Source: Bacteroidota bacterium (GTDB taxonomy: Bacteria > Bacteroidota > Bacteroidia > 2-12-FULL-35-15). Taken from it: 21,522 bases of DNA. The stretch covers positions 1 to 21,522 of the forward strand of contig JADJHE010000053.1 in the NCBI GenBank assembly GCA_016707685.1. The letters run 5' to 3'. Below are positions 1-8,907 of this stretch, one piece after another; positions within the stretch are counted from its first letter, which is position 1; every line of letters starts with the position of its first letter. The notes under the pieces are model-generated. The model had not been told where the DNA came from. It made no database searches and was given only the letters and a program-made list of their open reading frames with translations. Made by a program: the position numbers and the translations under genes.

Positions 1-767
1 GCAGTTCCTTTAAGTCATTCCATATCTCATCCATAAACCAGTTAATTCCTTCCAGGTTTGGACCCCAGTTCATGGCGCCAATATGAAATAACTGCAGCTG
101 ATTTTTTTTCTGATAATTTCCTTCAGGATATTTTTTCAGATCAATTCCAAACGGAATGGTAATCAGCGGAACGCGGCATTTTAATTCTGTAAAACGACGT
201 GTGTCTTCAAAGCTGATTGCTGCAATTCCGTCAACTTCATTGATGGTTCGTTTTTCATAAGTTTTGAGTTTGGAAGCCAGATGCCGCAGATAAAGTTTTT
301 TTGCCTGATTGCCTGATGAATTTGCAAGACGTTCCCAGATAATGTGTTCCAGATTATGACTTCAGCACAATTTTTGCCATGCTGTTGCGGCGGATAGTGG
401 AGATATAAGGCGTCATGAAAAGACTTTCCAGCGGAACAATATCAAAGGTTATGACTTAAGTTTTTCTTCCAGCAAACGATCAAAATCAGTAGAAAAAATC
501 TGCCTCATTATACGAATCAGATGTAACGAGAGCAGAAAAAAGCGTCAATAATATTCACACGGGTGTCAACAAAACCGCATCCATTTTGTTGTTTGCAGAA
601 ATTCTGGTGTGTACGCATCAGCAAGAAACGGATGTTTTTCTGTTGAAAACGGTAATGATTTGCAGATCCTGACCGGCTTGCAGCAGGCCTCTGAAATATT
701 ATGTATGGCAATACATCCGCCGTCAATTTTTGGCAGGAGGTTTATTGCACAATTGTAATATCCGCAT
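1..767 (-). CDS. Family 4 glycosyltransferase, 3' end cut by window edge, frameshifted
   Basis: Likely a cytoplasmic or membrane-associated enzyme moving a sugar from a nucleotide donor in cell-surface glycan synthesis; donor and acceptor cannot be read from the sequence. The start ATG is at 767-765 and gives MRILQLCNKPPAK, the usual N-terminal strand of the GT-B fold. After allowing for frameshifts the protein continues through a IDGGCIAIHNISEGLL glycine-rich loop, FDIVPLESLFMTPYI, IVLRSHNLEHIIWERLA and, uninterrupted from about 361 leftwards, VDGIAAIS, ITIPFGIDL and HIGAMNWGPNLEGINWF, all characteristic of this family. At least four single-base indels are needed (near 727, 690, 455 and 360), several at homopolymers. 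The C-terminal donor-binding half lies beyond the window. It starts 49 bp after the LptG stop and is probably cotranscribed with it. Family assignment is firm; specificity is unknown. Confidence 0.8.
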
Positions 768-816
768 GAAAATTAAAAGCTGTGTAAAGATACAATTTAG
801 AATTCTACAGTTGACA

Positions 817-1944
817 CTACTTCTGTCTTCTGATAACCCTGTTAAACCAACGCTTGTAGACATCACGGTCAAACAGGGCTGAATCATTGGCGGCCTTGTA
901 AGTAAGAAAAGCACCCAGCGGCGTAAGAATCATGGTGCTCAGCCACAAGCCGCTCCACGGTGACATGACAGATGACTCTACCATATTTTCACCGGCAATG
1001 GTTTGATCCGCCGGAATAAATGAATTGTTGAATATCAGAAAATTATTTTTGAGGGTTTGGGTAAATTCTTTGTCTAATGAATCATTGAGAACCAACACTG
1101 AATCAAGTGATCTGTCCAGTTGAATAAAATTCATCATTTCATAATCCTGCTTGTAGAGGTCTTCATTATTTTTCTGCATTTGAAAACCGGACATATCAAA
1201 TTTAATAATGGCTTCATCAAAAAATGATTTCTGAAAGTCAACACGCACTTTTTCAAATTTGTGCGAGTTCACGTTTTCGTAAATAACTCCGTTTGCCAGT
1301 TTAAGAAATAAATAATCACTGATCACAGAATCTTTTGATTCACTTGTTTCAGCATCTGATTTCAGCATTTCACCTGTTTTTGCACGAATGATGCGGCGTG
1401 AATTATTGTCTGTAAAATCATAAATCAGAATTCCTTCAAGACCTGAATTGCCGGTTTTGTTATCTACCTTGATGTGATATCCTGAATCTCTTTGTAAAAT
1501 ACCTTCACGCAGCATAAACTGTGGTTTGGTGTCCAGAATATCCCAGTAAATAGAACGCCATTTCAGGTTGGCAATGGGAAGAACATAGTTAGAGAAATAA
1601 AAAGCTGAAATACTTAGAAAAATCACAAAAACCAACATGGGTCTCATAGTTTTGATCAGAGATTGACCGGCAGATTTGAGTGCGGTGAGTTCATTGTTTT
1701 CTGCCAGATTTCCAAAAGTCATAATAGATGAAAACAGAACAGCAAGCGGCAAGGCAAGCGGAATTAAACTTGCACTCACATAGAAAAGCATTTCAAGAAT
1801 AATGGAAAGTTCTAATCCTTTTCCCATGAGATCATCAATGTATTTCCACAGAAACTGCATGATGAGAAAAAACATGGCAATGGAAAACGTAACCAGAAAT
1901 GGCCCGATAAAGGATCGGATGATAAACCAATGAATGCGTTTCAA
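817..1944 (-). CDS. lptG: LptF/LptG (YjgP/YjgQ) family permease with an internal in-frame deletion
   Basis: Inner-membrane component of the LptB2FG transporter that extracts lipopolysaccharide towards the outer membrane. The 375-residue frame is uninterrupted. Helices are seen at residues about 12-33, 53-79 and 102-123, followed by a periplasmic domain (about 125-310) and one C-terminal helix (about 333-349) ending in the typical LTYKAANDSALFDRD. Bacteroidota homologues are usually clearly longer and have six helices. Here the reading jumps from the periplasmic linker (FIPADQ, about residue 314) straight to GENMVESSVMSPWSGLWLS, so the block normally containing helices 4 and 5, with its FFIGAPLGAIIRKGG-type loop, is absent. 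The protein as written would have only four helices and is doubtful as a working permease. It lies between the START-like gene (53 bp upstream) and the glycosyltransferase. LptF versus LptG cannot be separated with certainty. Confidence 0.85.
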   Translation of the reverse strand: MKRIHWFIIRSFIGPFLVTFSIAMFFLIMQFLWKYIDDLMGKGLELSIILEMLFYVSASLIPLALPLAVLFSSIMTFGNLAENNELTALKSAGQSLIKTMRPMLVFVIFLSISAFYFSNYVLPIANLKWRSIYWDILDTKPQFMLREGILQRDSGYHIKVDNKTGNSGLEGILIYDFTDNNSRRIIRAKTGEMLKSDAETSESKDSVISDYLFLKLANGVIYENVNSHKFEKVRVDFQKSFFDEAIIKFDMSGFQMQKNNEDLYKQDYEMMNFIQLDRSLDSVLVLNDSLDKEFTQTLKNNFLIFNNSFIPADQTIAGENMVESSVMSPWSGLWLSTMILTPLGAFLTYKAANDSALFDRDVYKRWFNRVIRRQK

Positions 1945-1997
1945 AATTTGTTTTTTTACCCTAACGAAAAAAACTTAAAAAAGATATGTGAAGGCAA

Positions 1998-2385
1998 TTA
2001 AAAAGAACCGATGGTTGTTTTTAAATCCTGAATCTGATTTCCCCAGAGTCTTTTTGCTTCTTCAACTTCATCAGAATCAGCAAAATCAGTAATCAAAAGA
2101 GCCACGTCATTTGTAAGGTCATCCACTTTAATAGTGAATTCAAAATAGGTTTTTAAACCATCTTCCTGATCATCCAACCACTGAAACTTAACGGATTCCT
2201 TTTACGGCCAATCATTTTAGCCTGTTGAACAGCGCCATCCCAGATAAAGGTGAATAAATCTTCTTTAATATTCACATCATCTGCAAACCACTCACTCAGT
2301 CGCTTGGGGTACTAATCATATTAAACAGCACAGATGTCGAGGAATTCACTTCAAATTCCATCTCTATTTTTACTTTCTCTGACAT
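1998..2385 (-). CDS. START-like (SRPBCC fold) domain protein, frameshifted
   Basis: Small soluble protein of the START/AHSA1-like helix-grip fold that Bacteroidota typically carry beside the LptG-type permease; ligand and role are unknown. The start ATG at 2385-2383 gives MSEKVKIEMEFEVNSSTSVL. Two single-base indels must be allowed, near 2307 (one G missing) and near 2205. The chain then reads LSEWFADDVNIKEDLFTFIW, MIGRK, VKFQWLDDQEDGLKTYFEF, VALLITDFADSDEVEEAKRL and ends IQDLKTTIGSF. The reconstructed length, about 129 residues, is normal for the family, and the acidic ADSDEVEEAKRLW tail is its hallmark. It is the first gene of the minus-strand operon leading into LptG. A strong hairpin at 2426-2458 lies in its upstream region. 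Confidence 0.8.
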
Positions 2386-2425
2386 TTTCCTTTTGAATTC
2401 GTTAATGGCTGAAATTTAGTAAAAT

Positions 2426-2458
2426 TTTATCGATGAAAATATACTTTTCGTCGATAAA
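2426..2458. repeat. 14-bp-arm inverted repeat between the START-like gene and tRNA-Met
   Basis: The left arm TTTATCGATGAAAA (2426-2439) and right arm TTTTCGTCGATAAA (2445-2458) are complementary at 13 of 14 positions around a 5-nt loop. It lies 41-73 bp upstream of the START-like start codon. It could be an operator, a leader hairpin of that operon or a terminator-like element; the sequence does not decide. Confidence 0.6.
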
Positions 2459-2516
2459 TTTCAGAAACCTCCGATAATCAGCTACTTCGAAATGAATCAG
2501 AATAATCCTTAAAAAT

Positions 2517-2545
2517 TTGAATAAATCAAAAATAGATTATATTTG
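2517..2545 (+). promoter_or_regulatory. Bacteroidota-type promoter of tRNA-Met
   Basis: TTG at 2517-2519 and a perfect TAnnTTTG -7 box (TATATTTG, 2538-2545) are separated by 18 bp. This is the consensus of the primary sigma factor in Bacteroidota, and it lies 19 bp ahead of the mature tRNA. Confidence 0.7.
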
Positions 2546-2564
2546 CACCCTTCAAATTAGAGCC

Positions 2565-2638
2565 GGCGCGGTAGCTCAGTTGGTTAGAGCGCAGGATTCA
2601 TAACCCTGAGGTCGGGAGTTCAACTCTCCCCCGCGCTA
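2565..2638 (+). tRNA. tRNA-Met (anticodon CAT)
   Basis: Full cloverleaf of 74 nt. The acceptor stem GGCGCGG pairs with CCGCGCT (first pair G-U), with discriminator A at 2638. The D arm is GCTC/GAGC. The anticodon arm CAGGA-TTCATAA-CCCTG carries CAT at 2599-2601 and has an A-C opposition at the base of the loop. The T arm is GGGAG-TTCAACT-CTCCC. No CCA is encoded (the gene is followed by CAAGA). The pairing profile suits elongator tRNA-Met rather than initiator; a lysidine-modified Ile(CAT) cannot be formally excluded. Confidence 0.95.
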
Positions 2639-2642
2639 CAAG

Positions 2643-2671
2643 ATCCCTCCGATTATCTGAGGGATTTTTTT
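2643..2671 (+). terminator. Rho-independent terminator of tRNA-Met
   Basis: A perfect 7-bp stem, ATCCCTC (2643-2649) with GAGGGAT (2659-2665), has a 9-nt loop and is followed by a T run (2666-2671). It begins 5 nt after the tRNA. Confidence 0.85.
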
Positions 2672-2713
2672 GTTTATGTAGTTTTTTTGATGATCATTCT
2701 CTTTTTATCCTTT

Positions 2714-4259
2714 TCATTGGGCGGAACCTTTTAACTTGTTTTTAACCACCGTTTCAATAAGAAGACCTTGAATTTTACTCTCCAAATAAGAAATAATATC
2801 AAAATAATTAAACGCTCTTTTTTCAAACCTGTCCTTTTCCAGCCGGAGCATTTTTGTTTTCAGTATTTTGAAAAGTTCAATAATCTCCTTTTGTGAAAAT
2901 GCATTTTGTGAATCCCTGAAAAATTTCAGAATGGCCGTTTCATATTTTCCAAGTTCTTTTTCGCAGTAAAAACCGGTACGTGGTACGGATATTCATTTCA
3001 ATCATTTCCCGGTCGTCCATTTCGAAATAGCAGATCAGCTTGAGTATCCGTGCAAAGGAGTGGAGATCTTCGCGTAAATCGGTGTCCTGTTCGTGAATTA
3101 TTGCATTCAGCCATTTCAATGCAGTTTTAAAGTTGTTGCTCCCAAAATACAAACAGGCAATTTTATAGTAGAAAATCAAAACGGTATTCTTGTCTAGTTT
3201 GTGAATGATTGTATTCAGCTCGCGTTCGAGTTTTGAAACAATTCGTGTTCCGCTTTTGAATTCTCCAAGCATAAAATGCCGGTTGATTTCATGCAGATAA
3301 ATTGTTTTGAACAGATTAAGAGAAATGTTTTCAGAGACATAGATGGATTTGTCACGTTTGATTGCTACCAGCTGACGGTGCGTATTCATAAAATCGGAAT
3401 AGAGTCCAAGTTTGTTTTGGGTAACAAGCAATGTGTTCAATGACCGGATATACATTTCAATATGATTCGATCTTTCATTGTGATTCTGATCAAACAAATC
3501 AATCCATTTTTTTGCCAGCTGATATGCTTTTCTGAAGTCATGAATAAACAAATAGTAACCGGTTAGTACAGTATAGAGGTGAATTTTTTCATTGGTTGAT
3601 AGTTTGTCTTCCTGATAATAGGGCAGATTTTTTTTGAGGTATCTTTCCATTTTATCCAGATCTTGTCTGGTTCGGATAAAACCTTGTTTCTGATAATATG
3701 TATTGAGTTTAAAAGAAAGGTTTGAAAACTGGCTGATGTATTGAATGGATTTGAGTGTTTGAGTTGTCTCCTGAATAAGAATGTCTGAACGTTCTTCCAT
3801 GTTACTTTTCATAGCCTGCCGCATGGCCTTTTTTTCAAGCTGAATCAACTCAAGCAATAATTCATGACGCTCAAATTCGATTGCTTTTTTCTTGGCTTTT
3901 TCAATGACCTGCAGCGCGTCATTATAGAGACATTTGTTATAAAGAATGTGTGCATTTTCAATTTGAGGATGATGATCCGCCGGGTATCATTTTTTGATTC
4001 GTGAAACCGGAGTGACTTCATGAGCAAATAATTCAGGTGTGCTTTCTGATTGGGTAACTGAGTGCGGGGTATTTCCGGAATTTTTTTTCAGAATTTTTGT
4101 TCGTCATATTTGGTTTGCTGATCAATTACTTCAAAGAGCCGCAGGAATTTTTTATCCTGACTGTCGGATAAACGCATACCGATCAGCCGGAATTGTCTCT
4201 TCTCACTTTTAGAAAGACTTAATTAGTCTGAACAAGTGCTCTGATGAAGCTTTTGGCAT
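2714..4259 (-). CDS. Conserved Bacteroidota protein of unknown function, mostly helical, frameshifted
   Basis: Function unknown. With indels allowed the gene runs about 515 codons from ATG 4259 (MPKASSEHLFRLIKSLSKSEKRQF) to TGA 2716-2714. The N-terminal signature (LIKSLSKSEKR, then KFLRLFEVIDQQTKYDE) is one I associate with a family of roughly 500-residue Bacteroidota proteins. The rest is built of helical, TPR-like pairs, for example YNKCLYNDALQVIEKAKKKA, YYLFIHDFRKAYQLAKKWID and FYYKIACLYFGSNNFKTALK. The longest clean frame is 3857-2940. The last 75 residues (FYCEKELGKYETAILKFF onward, ending KNKLKGSAQ) lie in another frame to its left. Breaks are needed near 4213, 4085, 3970 and 2970. There is no signal peptide, so it is probably cytoplasmic. 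It diverges from fabH. Confidence 0.7.
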
Positions 4260-4273
4260 ATCGTATATTTTTA

Positions 4274-4281
4274 CAAATGTA
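4274..4281 (-). promoter_or_regulatory. Candidate -7 box of the 2714-4259 gene
   Basis: On the minus strand TACATTTG matches TAnnTTTG and lies 14 nt before the ATG at 4259. No clear TTG is seen at -33, so this is only a candidate. Confidence 0.4.
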
Positions 4282-4346
4282 GTTATTCCGTCTGTTAAAA
4301 TCACTTAAAAAGATACTTTGAACATCGTAGTTAAAAATTATTTTGA

Positions 4347-4378
4347 TTTGCCTTATCTGATCTTCCTCCCTAAACTTG
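4347..4378 (+). promoter_or_regulatory. Candidate fabH promoter
   Basis: TTTG at 4347-4350 and TAAACTTG at 4371-4378 (one mismatch to TAnnTTTG) are 20 bp apart and sit 18 bp before the fabH ATG. Confidence 0.45.
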
Positions 4379-4396
4379 TATCAATTATCAGAAATT

Positions 4397-5381
4397 ATGA
4401 ATAAACGTGCAGCAATAACAGCGGTTGGATCTTATACCCGGAGTATGTTCTTACCAATGAGGAAATGGAAACATTAGTAGACACAAGCAGTGAATGGATT
4501 GTAACACGGAGCGGAATTTCTGAAAGAAGAATTCTGAAAGATAAAACAAAGGGATCATCTTTCATGGCGTCAAAGGCTGCTGAAAATGTTCTTGAAAAGC
4601 GTGGAATATCTCCAAAAGAAATTGATTTGGTTATCGTAGCAACAGTTACTCCGGATTATCCATATCCGGCGACGGCAAATATTGTTTCTGATGCAATTGG
4701 GGCGGTGAATGCGTGGAGCTTTGATCTTCAGGCTGCCTGTTCCAGTTTATCTATGCACCGCAGACGGCTTCCAAGTTTATTGAAAGCGGTGCACATAAAA
4801 AGTTCTTGTCATTGGCAGTGATAAAATGTCAAGCATTATTGATTACACAGACAGAAGAACTTCAATTCTTTTTGGTGACGGTGCCGGAGCAGTATTGCTT
4901 GAAGAATCAACAGACGAAAACGGAATTATTGATGCCCGCATGTATGTTGACGGAAGCGGACAAAAACAACTTGTATCAGCCAGCAGGAGGAAGTGTGAAT
5001 CCTGCTTCTTTTGATACTGTATTGAACAAACAGCATTTTATTTCTATGGACGGTCAGGCCGTATTTAAAGTGGCAGTTACAAAAATGGCTGATGTGGCTG
5101 AAGAGATGATGAAGAGAAATAATCTTACAGCAGATGATATTGCTTTCCTTGTTCCGCATCAGGCAAATAAACGAATCATTGAAGCAGCTGCTGAACGTAT
5201 GGGAGTTGGTATGGAAAAAGTTATGCTCAATATTCACAAATACGGAAACACTACCAGTGCAACTTTACCTTTATGTCTGGCCGAATGGGAACCCCAATTA
5301 AAAAAAGGGGATAATCTTATCCTAACAACATTTGGCGCTGGTTTCACCTGGGGCGGAATGTATGTGAAGTGGTCTATTTAG
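4397..5381 (+). CDS. fabH: 3-oxoacyl-ACP synthase III (FabH), frameshifted as given
   Basis: Starts fatty acid synthesis by condensing acetyl-CoA (or another acyl-CoA primer) with malonyl-ACP. The ATG at 4397 gives MNKRAAITAVGSYT. Four single-base indels restore a 328-residue protein, the normal family length: a missing C near 4437-4439, a missing T near 4746, a missing G near 4802 and an extra A in 4962-4966. The catalytic triad is present: Cys about 115 in QAACSS, His about 255 in VPHQANKR and Asn about 285 in YGNTTS. The C-terminal FGAGFTWGGMYVKW is typical. The gene stands alone on the plus strand, with no second fatty-acid gene following. It is essential in most bacteria, so these breaks are most likely sequence errors. 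Branched-chain versus acetyl primer preference cannot be read. Confidence 0.9.
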
Positions 5382-5593
5382 TAGGAGTCTGGAGTCAATA
5401 GTCATTCAGTTTAACTTCTAAACTCATCAACTTTCAACATCAACTTCGCTCAGTCTCCAGTGGAAACTAATCAACTTTCAACTAAAAAATCCGAAAGGTC
5501 AAAATACTGAAATATCAAAATCACAAACTGTCCGGCGCAAAGAAATGATGCTCATCATAAACTAAAATTTAACTCTTATTCTCAACCCTCTGT

Positions 5594-5622
5594 CCCTGTC
5601 TGCTTGACGCAGTAAGGCAGGG
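5594..5622. repeat. Nested hairpin
   Basis: CCCTG (5594-5598) pairs with CAGGG (5618-5622), and inside it CTGC (5600-5603) pairs with GCAG (5609-5612). Similar CTGCC/GGCAG hairpins occur in the 168-bp repeat near 9880 and 10040, so this may be a dispersed intergenic element. Confidence 0.45.
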
Positions 5623-5640
5623 TTTCCCCTTTTCCCTCTA

Positions 5641-5705
5641 TCCTTTGTCCTTAGCCCTTTGTCCTTAGCCCTTTGTCCTTAAGCCCTTTGCCCTTAGCCC
5701 TTTTT
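5641..5705. repeat. 14-bp tandem repeat, about 4.5 copies
   Basis: Copies of CCCTTTGTCCTTAG, the third with one extra A and the fourth with T to C, followed by a partial copy. No reading frame uses it. Confidence 0.85.
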
Positions 5706-5746
5706 ACAAAAAACCACACTCCCTTTTCAGAAAGTCCGAACAACAT

Positions 5747-8158
5747 CTACTTCAAAAACCGCTTTTTCAAAGACAGAACAAAATTTCTTCCCGGCGCAAC
5801 GATTCCTGAACTATAAGGTTTGTATCTTAAATCAAGTATATTTTCTACACCGCTGCTTACGCTGAAATGATTTGAAAACTGATACATTATTTTAAGATTC
5901 AATGTGGCCCAAGCCGGTGAATATGGATTTCCGTTTGGGTCAATTGCATACAAATAACCTTTGCTGCGTTCTTCTTCAGCTAAATTTTCATAAGCGACTT
6001 CACCGCTGAACATCGTATACAAATCCATGTTTAGTTTGTTGTATTTATAGGTGAGATGTGTAACTCCAAAATAAGGAGCAGCATGTCTAAGCGGCGATTG
6101 AGTAGCATCATCCAGTTCTTCAATTCCTTTCTGATAATTGAAACGGGCCATAAATCCAAAACCTTTCGGAAGTGCAATTTCAATTCCGGTCTGAATTCCG
6201 TAAACGGTTGCAAAAGCTGCGTTTTGGATGGCTTGCACTTTGCTCATTTCTCCTGCATAGAAAATGCTGTCAGAACCGTTAAGCTGAAAATCTCTTCGTA
6301 CCAGCGCGTCTTGTAAATACGTATAAAAACCTGTAACATCTGCTTTAATTTTGTTGTTAAACACTTTGGTAATTCCAACTTCTGCGTTGTAGACATATTC
6401 TGCTTTGATAGATGGATTAGGTACAATTACAAATCCGGGTTCTGAATCAAATACTTTACCCATGTCATCCACATTGGGTGACCGGAAACCTGTGGCTGCA
6501 TTAACGCGGATATTCCAATCGGAGTCAGTATTCAATACCAAACCTAAACTTCCTGTGACTGCGCCGTCATTCAGATTTGCTTTAGTAAACGGAAAAGGAA
6601 AGAATGTTGTATCGAAAGCAGCATCAATTATAAACTGATTGTATCTTACTCCACTGTGAAGTGTTAGCATTTTACTGATTGAATATTGGTGAGTAAGATA
6701 AACTCCCATGGACATCCACGTTGCCTGAGGGTATCTTGCCGGACCAATATTTATTGCGCCGGTTGTGATGTCTTCATCAATTCCATACGATCGGACATCG
6801 TTGTGAATTCCTTCAAGTCCATAGAAAAATTCATGTTTTTTCCCGGCGGATTTATTGAAGTCAATATTCAGCGAAGCGGCATTAACGTTTTCAGTTCTGA
6901 TTCTTCTTTCTGAATCATTCATGTCTCTGTCAATTCTGCTTTCTTCAAAAAACTGATAGCCAACATTGATGTTCATCTGGTCATAAACCGGATTATCAGA
7001 TGTATGTGTAATACTCATACTGTTGAATGCCCATTCCTGTGGTCCATAGCTCCATTCTGCGCTGCGGGGCAGTCCGTTTTTATAAAGTATGTGACGATCA
7101 TAACGCGCATAATCAGATGTGGTGGAATACTGAAAATTGTAAACAATGTTCCATTTTTCATTTGGTTGAAAACGAATTTTCTGCATCAGATTCATTTGAT
7201 TGTATGCAGTAGGGTTTTGAATTTTAGGATTGGTGTTGGCAATTACTACATCCAAACTATCTTGTCGTTGCACATAAAAAGGTCTGAGATATTCATCTGG
7301 TCCATTGGACCCCATCACCACATCTCCAAAATTAAATGCAGAAAAACTTGCCAGATAGGACCATTTTTTCCAGCCGACATTTAAATCAAAGTGCATAGTT
7401 TTTTCTTGGTTTGCAGTTGAAATTCTGCTTACTGCGCTTCCGGTAATCAGCGGAGTTCCGTTATAAGATAGTTGCGGATTGAGTGTAGTGAAATTCATGA
7501 CGCCTGCAATAGCATCACTGCCATACATAATTGAACCCGGGCCAAAAAGTACTTCTGCATTTTGAATTGAAAACGGATCAATGCTGATGACATTCTGCAA
7601 ATTTCCCCCACGGAAAATAGCTGTATTCATGCGCACTCCATCCACAGAAATCAGTAAACGGTTTGTTGCAAATCCTCTTATCATCGGACTTCCACCACCG
7701 GCCTGACTCTTTTGAATAAAAACCTCACCGCTTGAAGCTAGCATATCTGCTGCTGTTTGCGGATTCATCAATCCGATCTGATTGCCGGAAATTGTACTGA
7801 TTCATGTTGGCATGCGTGCAACATTCTGATTCCAGCGGTGGCCGGTAATAACGATCTGGTCAGAGGTGATTGCGCCGGGCTCCATTATAACAGCAAAAGA
7901 TTTTAATTCCAGTTCCTGGTATGAAGTGGTAATAGTTTGATATCCCAGCAAACGTATTTCAATTAATTCAGAATTAATAAATCCACTGATATCTGTTTGT
8001 CCTTCAGAATTGGTAAGGACAAATACGTGCGGACTTTGCGATACGATTGCAGCCAGATAAAGCGGCTGATTTGTTTTACTGTCTTTTACGGTTAATATTT
8101 GTGCAGCTGTAATTGTATAAACCGAAATAAATACTCCCAGCAGGAATAATTTTTTCAT
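5747..8158 (-). CDS. TonB-dependent outer-membrane receptor, haemoglobin/transferrin-receptor type, split by an in-frame TGA
   Basis: Outer-membrane barrel that imports a ligand, probably haem or iron-carrier protein by family, using TonB energy. The start MKKLFLLGVFISVYTITAAQ is a signal peptide. Residues about 20-95 form a carboxypeptidase-regulatory-like beta domain, followed by a TonB-box-like DQIVITGHR (about 99-107). The plug has QTAADMLASSGEVFIQKSQA, GGGSPMIRGFATNRLLISVD and GPGSIMYGSDAIAGVMNF, typical of the haemoglobin/transferrin/lactoferrin receptor group. Barrel strands run to SLKKRFLK. Codon 119 (7804-7802) is TGA, and the frame on both sides is the same and uninterrupted, giving 803 codons of normal size. 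A CGA-to-TGA change would explain it; a base error is equally possible. It follows the small gene 8749-8222 by 63 bp and is probably cotranscribed with it. Confidence 0.88.
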
Positions 8159-8221
8159 GAACTTGAAATTTAAATTTTTAATTTGATGGAATTAGATCTT
8201 ACCAAAATGATAAGAATAAAA

Positions 8222-8749
8222 TCAAATTAAATTTTCAGGCGGAGATACGAATATCAGAATATGTTTGTCAGAATTAAAAGTGACGAATTCTGAATGTTCT
8301 TTGCAGTTTGATTTAGTGGTTTTCCAACTAAAAGACAGATCTTGGTTCACATCAAAAAAAGTAAGCATCAAAAGTTTTATAGGATGTTTTCCCTGATGTT
8401 TGCTGTCCATAGTACGGTCAACCTGTTCATTGAGGGATGCAAACAATTCCGTTTCCTGACGGTCATTCACACATTGAAAAGTGACTGAATAATTACCGGT
8501 TATTGTTTTTTGAACAATATCATACATTGTTCCGTGAAACATAAATTCTTTGTGATTGTGCCAGATCAGTTCTTTGTAATTGGATTTGTCGATGTTCAGT
8601 ACATGAAGTTCTGATTCAGGCACTCCCTCTTTGATTTGTTTTTTGATTTCTTTTCGGATTGCCTGTTGTTCAAATCTGTATAGAACAAAAATACCAGCAA
8701 ACTGATACAGGAATAGACCGAGCAGGGCAAATGCCAGAATTTTTTTCAC
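8222..8749 (-). CDS. Small membrane-anchored protein upstream of the TonB receptor
   Basis: Function unknown. It has 175 residues. The start is GTG at 8749-8747, read as MKKILAFALLGLFLYQFAGI, which is either a signal peptide or an N-terminal anchor (residues 4-25). The rest would lie in the periplasm. It contains IKEGVPESELHVLNIDKSNY, FHGTMYDIVQ, a cysteine in FQCVNDRQETELFASLNEQV and a proline-rich end, SPPENLI. I associate this type of protein with Bacteroidota genes sitting directly ahead of a TonB receptor of the same type, so a role in that uptake system is a reasonable inference. The frame has no indels. A TAAATTTG box on the minus strand (8764-8757) lies only 7 nt before the GTG; if it is the real promoter, the mRNA would be nearly leaderless. 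Confidence 0.7.
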   Translation of the reverse strand: MKKILAFALLGLFLYQFAGIFVLYRFEQQAIRKEIKKQIKEGVPESELHVLNIDKSNYKELIWHNHKEFMFHGTMYDIVQKTITGNYSVTFQCVNDRQETELFASLNEQVDRTMDSKHQGKHPIKLLMLTFFDVNQDLSFSWKTTKSNCKEHSEFVTFNSDKHILIFVSPPENLI

Positions 8750-8907
8750 AGATGTTCAAATTTAAGGATAATTTGGTTTTGATGTATTATTGAAATAGCT
8801 GTGATTATAAATGTTGATGGGGGAAGATGCCCCTTTTGTCGAATCGTCAGCCATTTTTTTCTTTCTGGTTTTGGTCTGAACAAGTTGGGCTCAATATAAT
8901 AGCCGAT

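Larger units (their letters stand above)
5382..5746. other. Repeat-rich intergenic spacer
   Basis: Between fabH and the TonB receptor no coding region is seen. The spacer holds short iterated phrases (TCAACTTTCAAC twice), an imperfect hairpin at 5594-5622 and the 14-bp tandem repeat at 5641-5705. Low-complexity intergenic sequence of this kind occurs in Bacteroidota genomes. Confidence 0.6.

Noticed and set aside
517..726. 69-residue minus-strand frame starting MTADVLPYII
   Set aside because: It is an out-of-frame segment of the glycosyltransferase; part of it (VDTRVNIIDAF) is that protein's own frame after an indel.
4926..5237. 103-residue minus-strand frame opposite fabH
   Set aside because: Antisense shadow of the FabH coding sequence; composition is not protein-like.
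6056..7384. Several plus-strand frames of 60-126 residues within the TonB receptor
   Set aside because: Antisense shadows of a gene with strong family motifs on the minus strand.
8817..8841. GGGG-AAGATG-CCCC followed by TTTT as a plus-strand terminator
   Set aside because: No plus-strand gene ends before it and the stem is only 4 bp; on the minus strand there is no T run.
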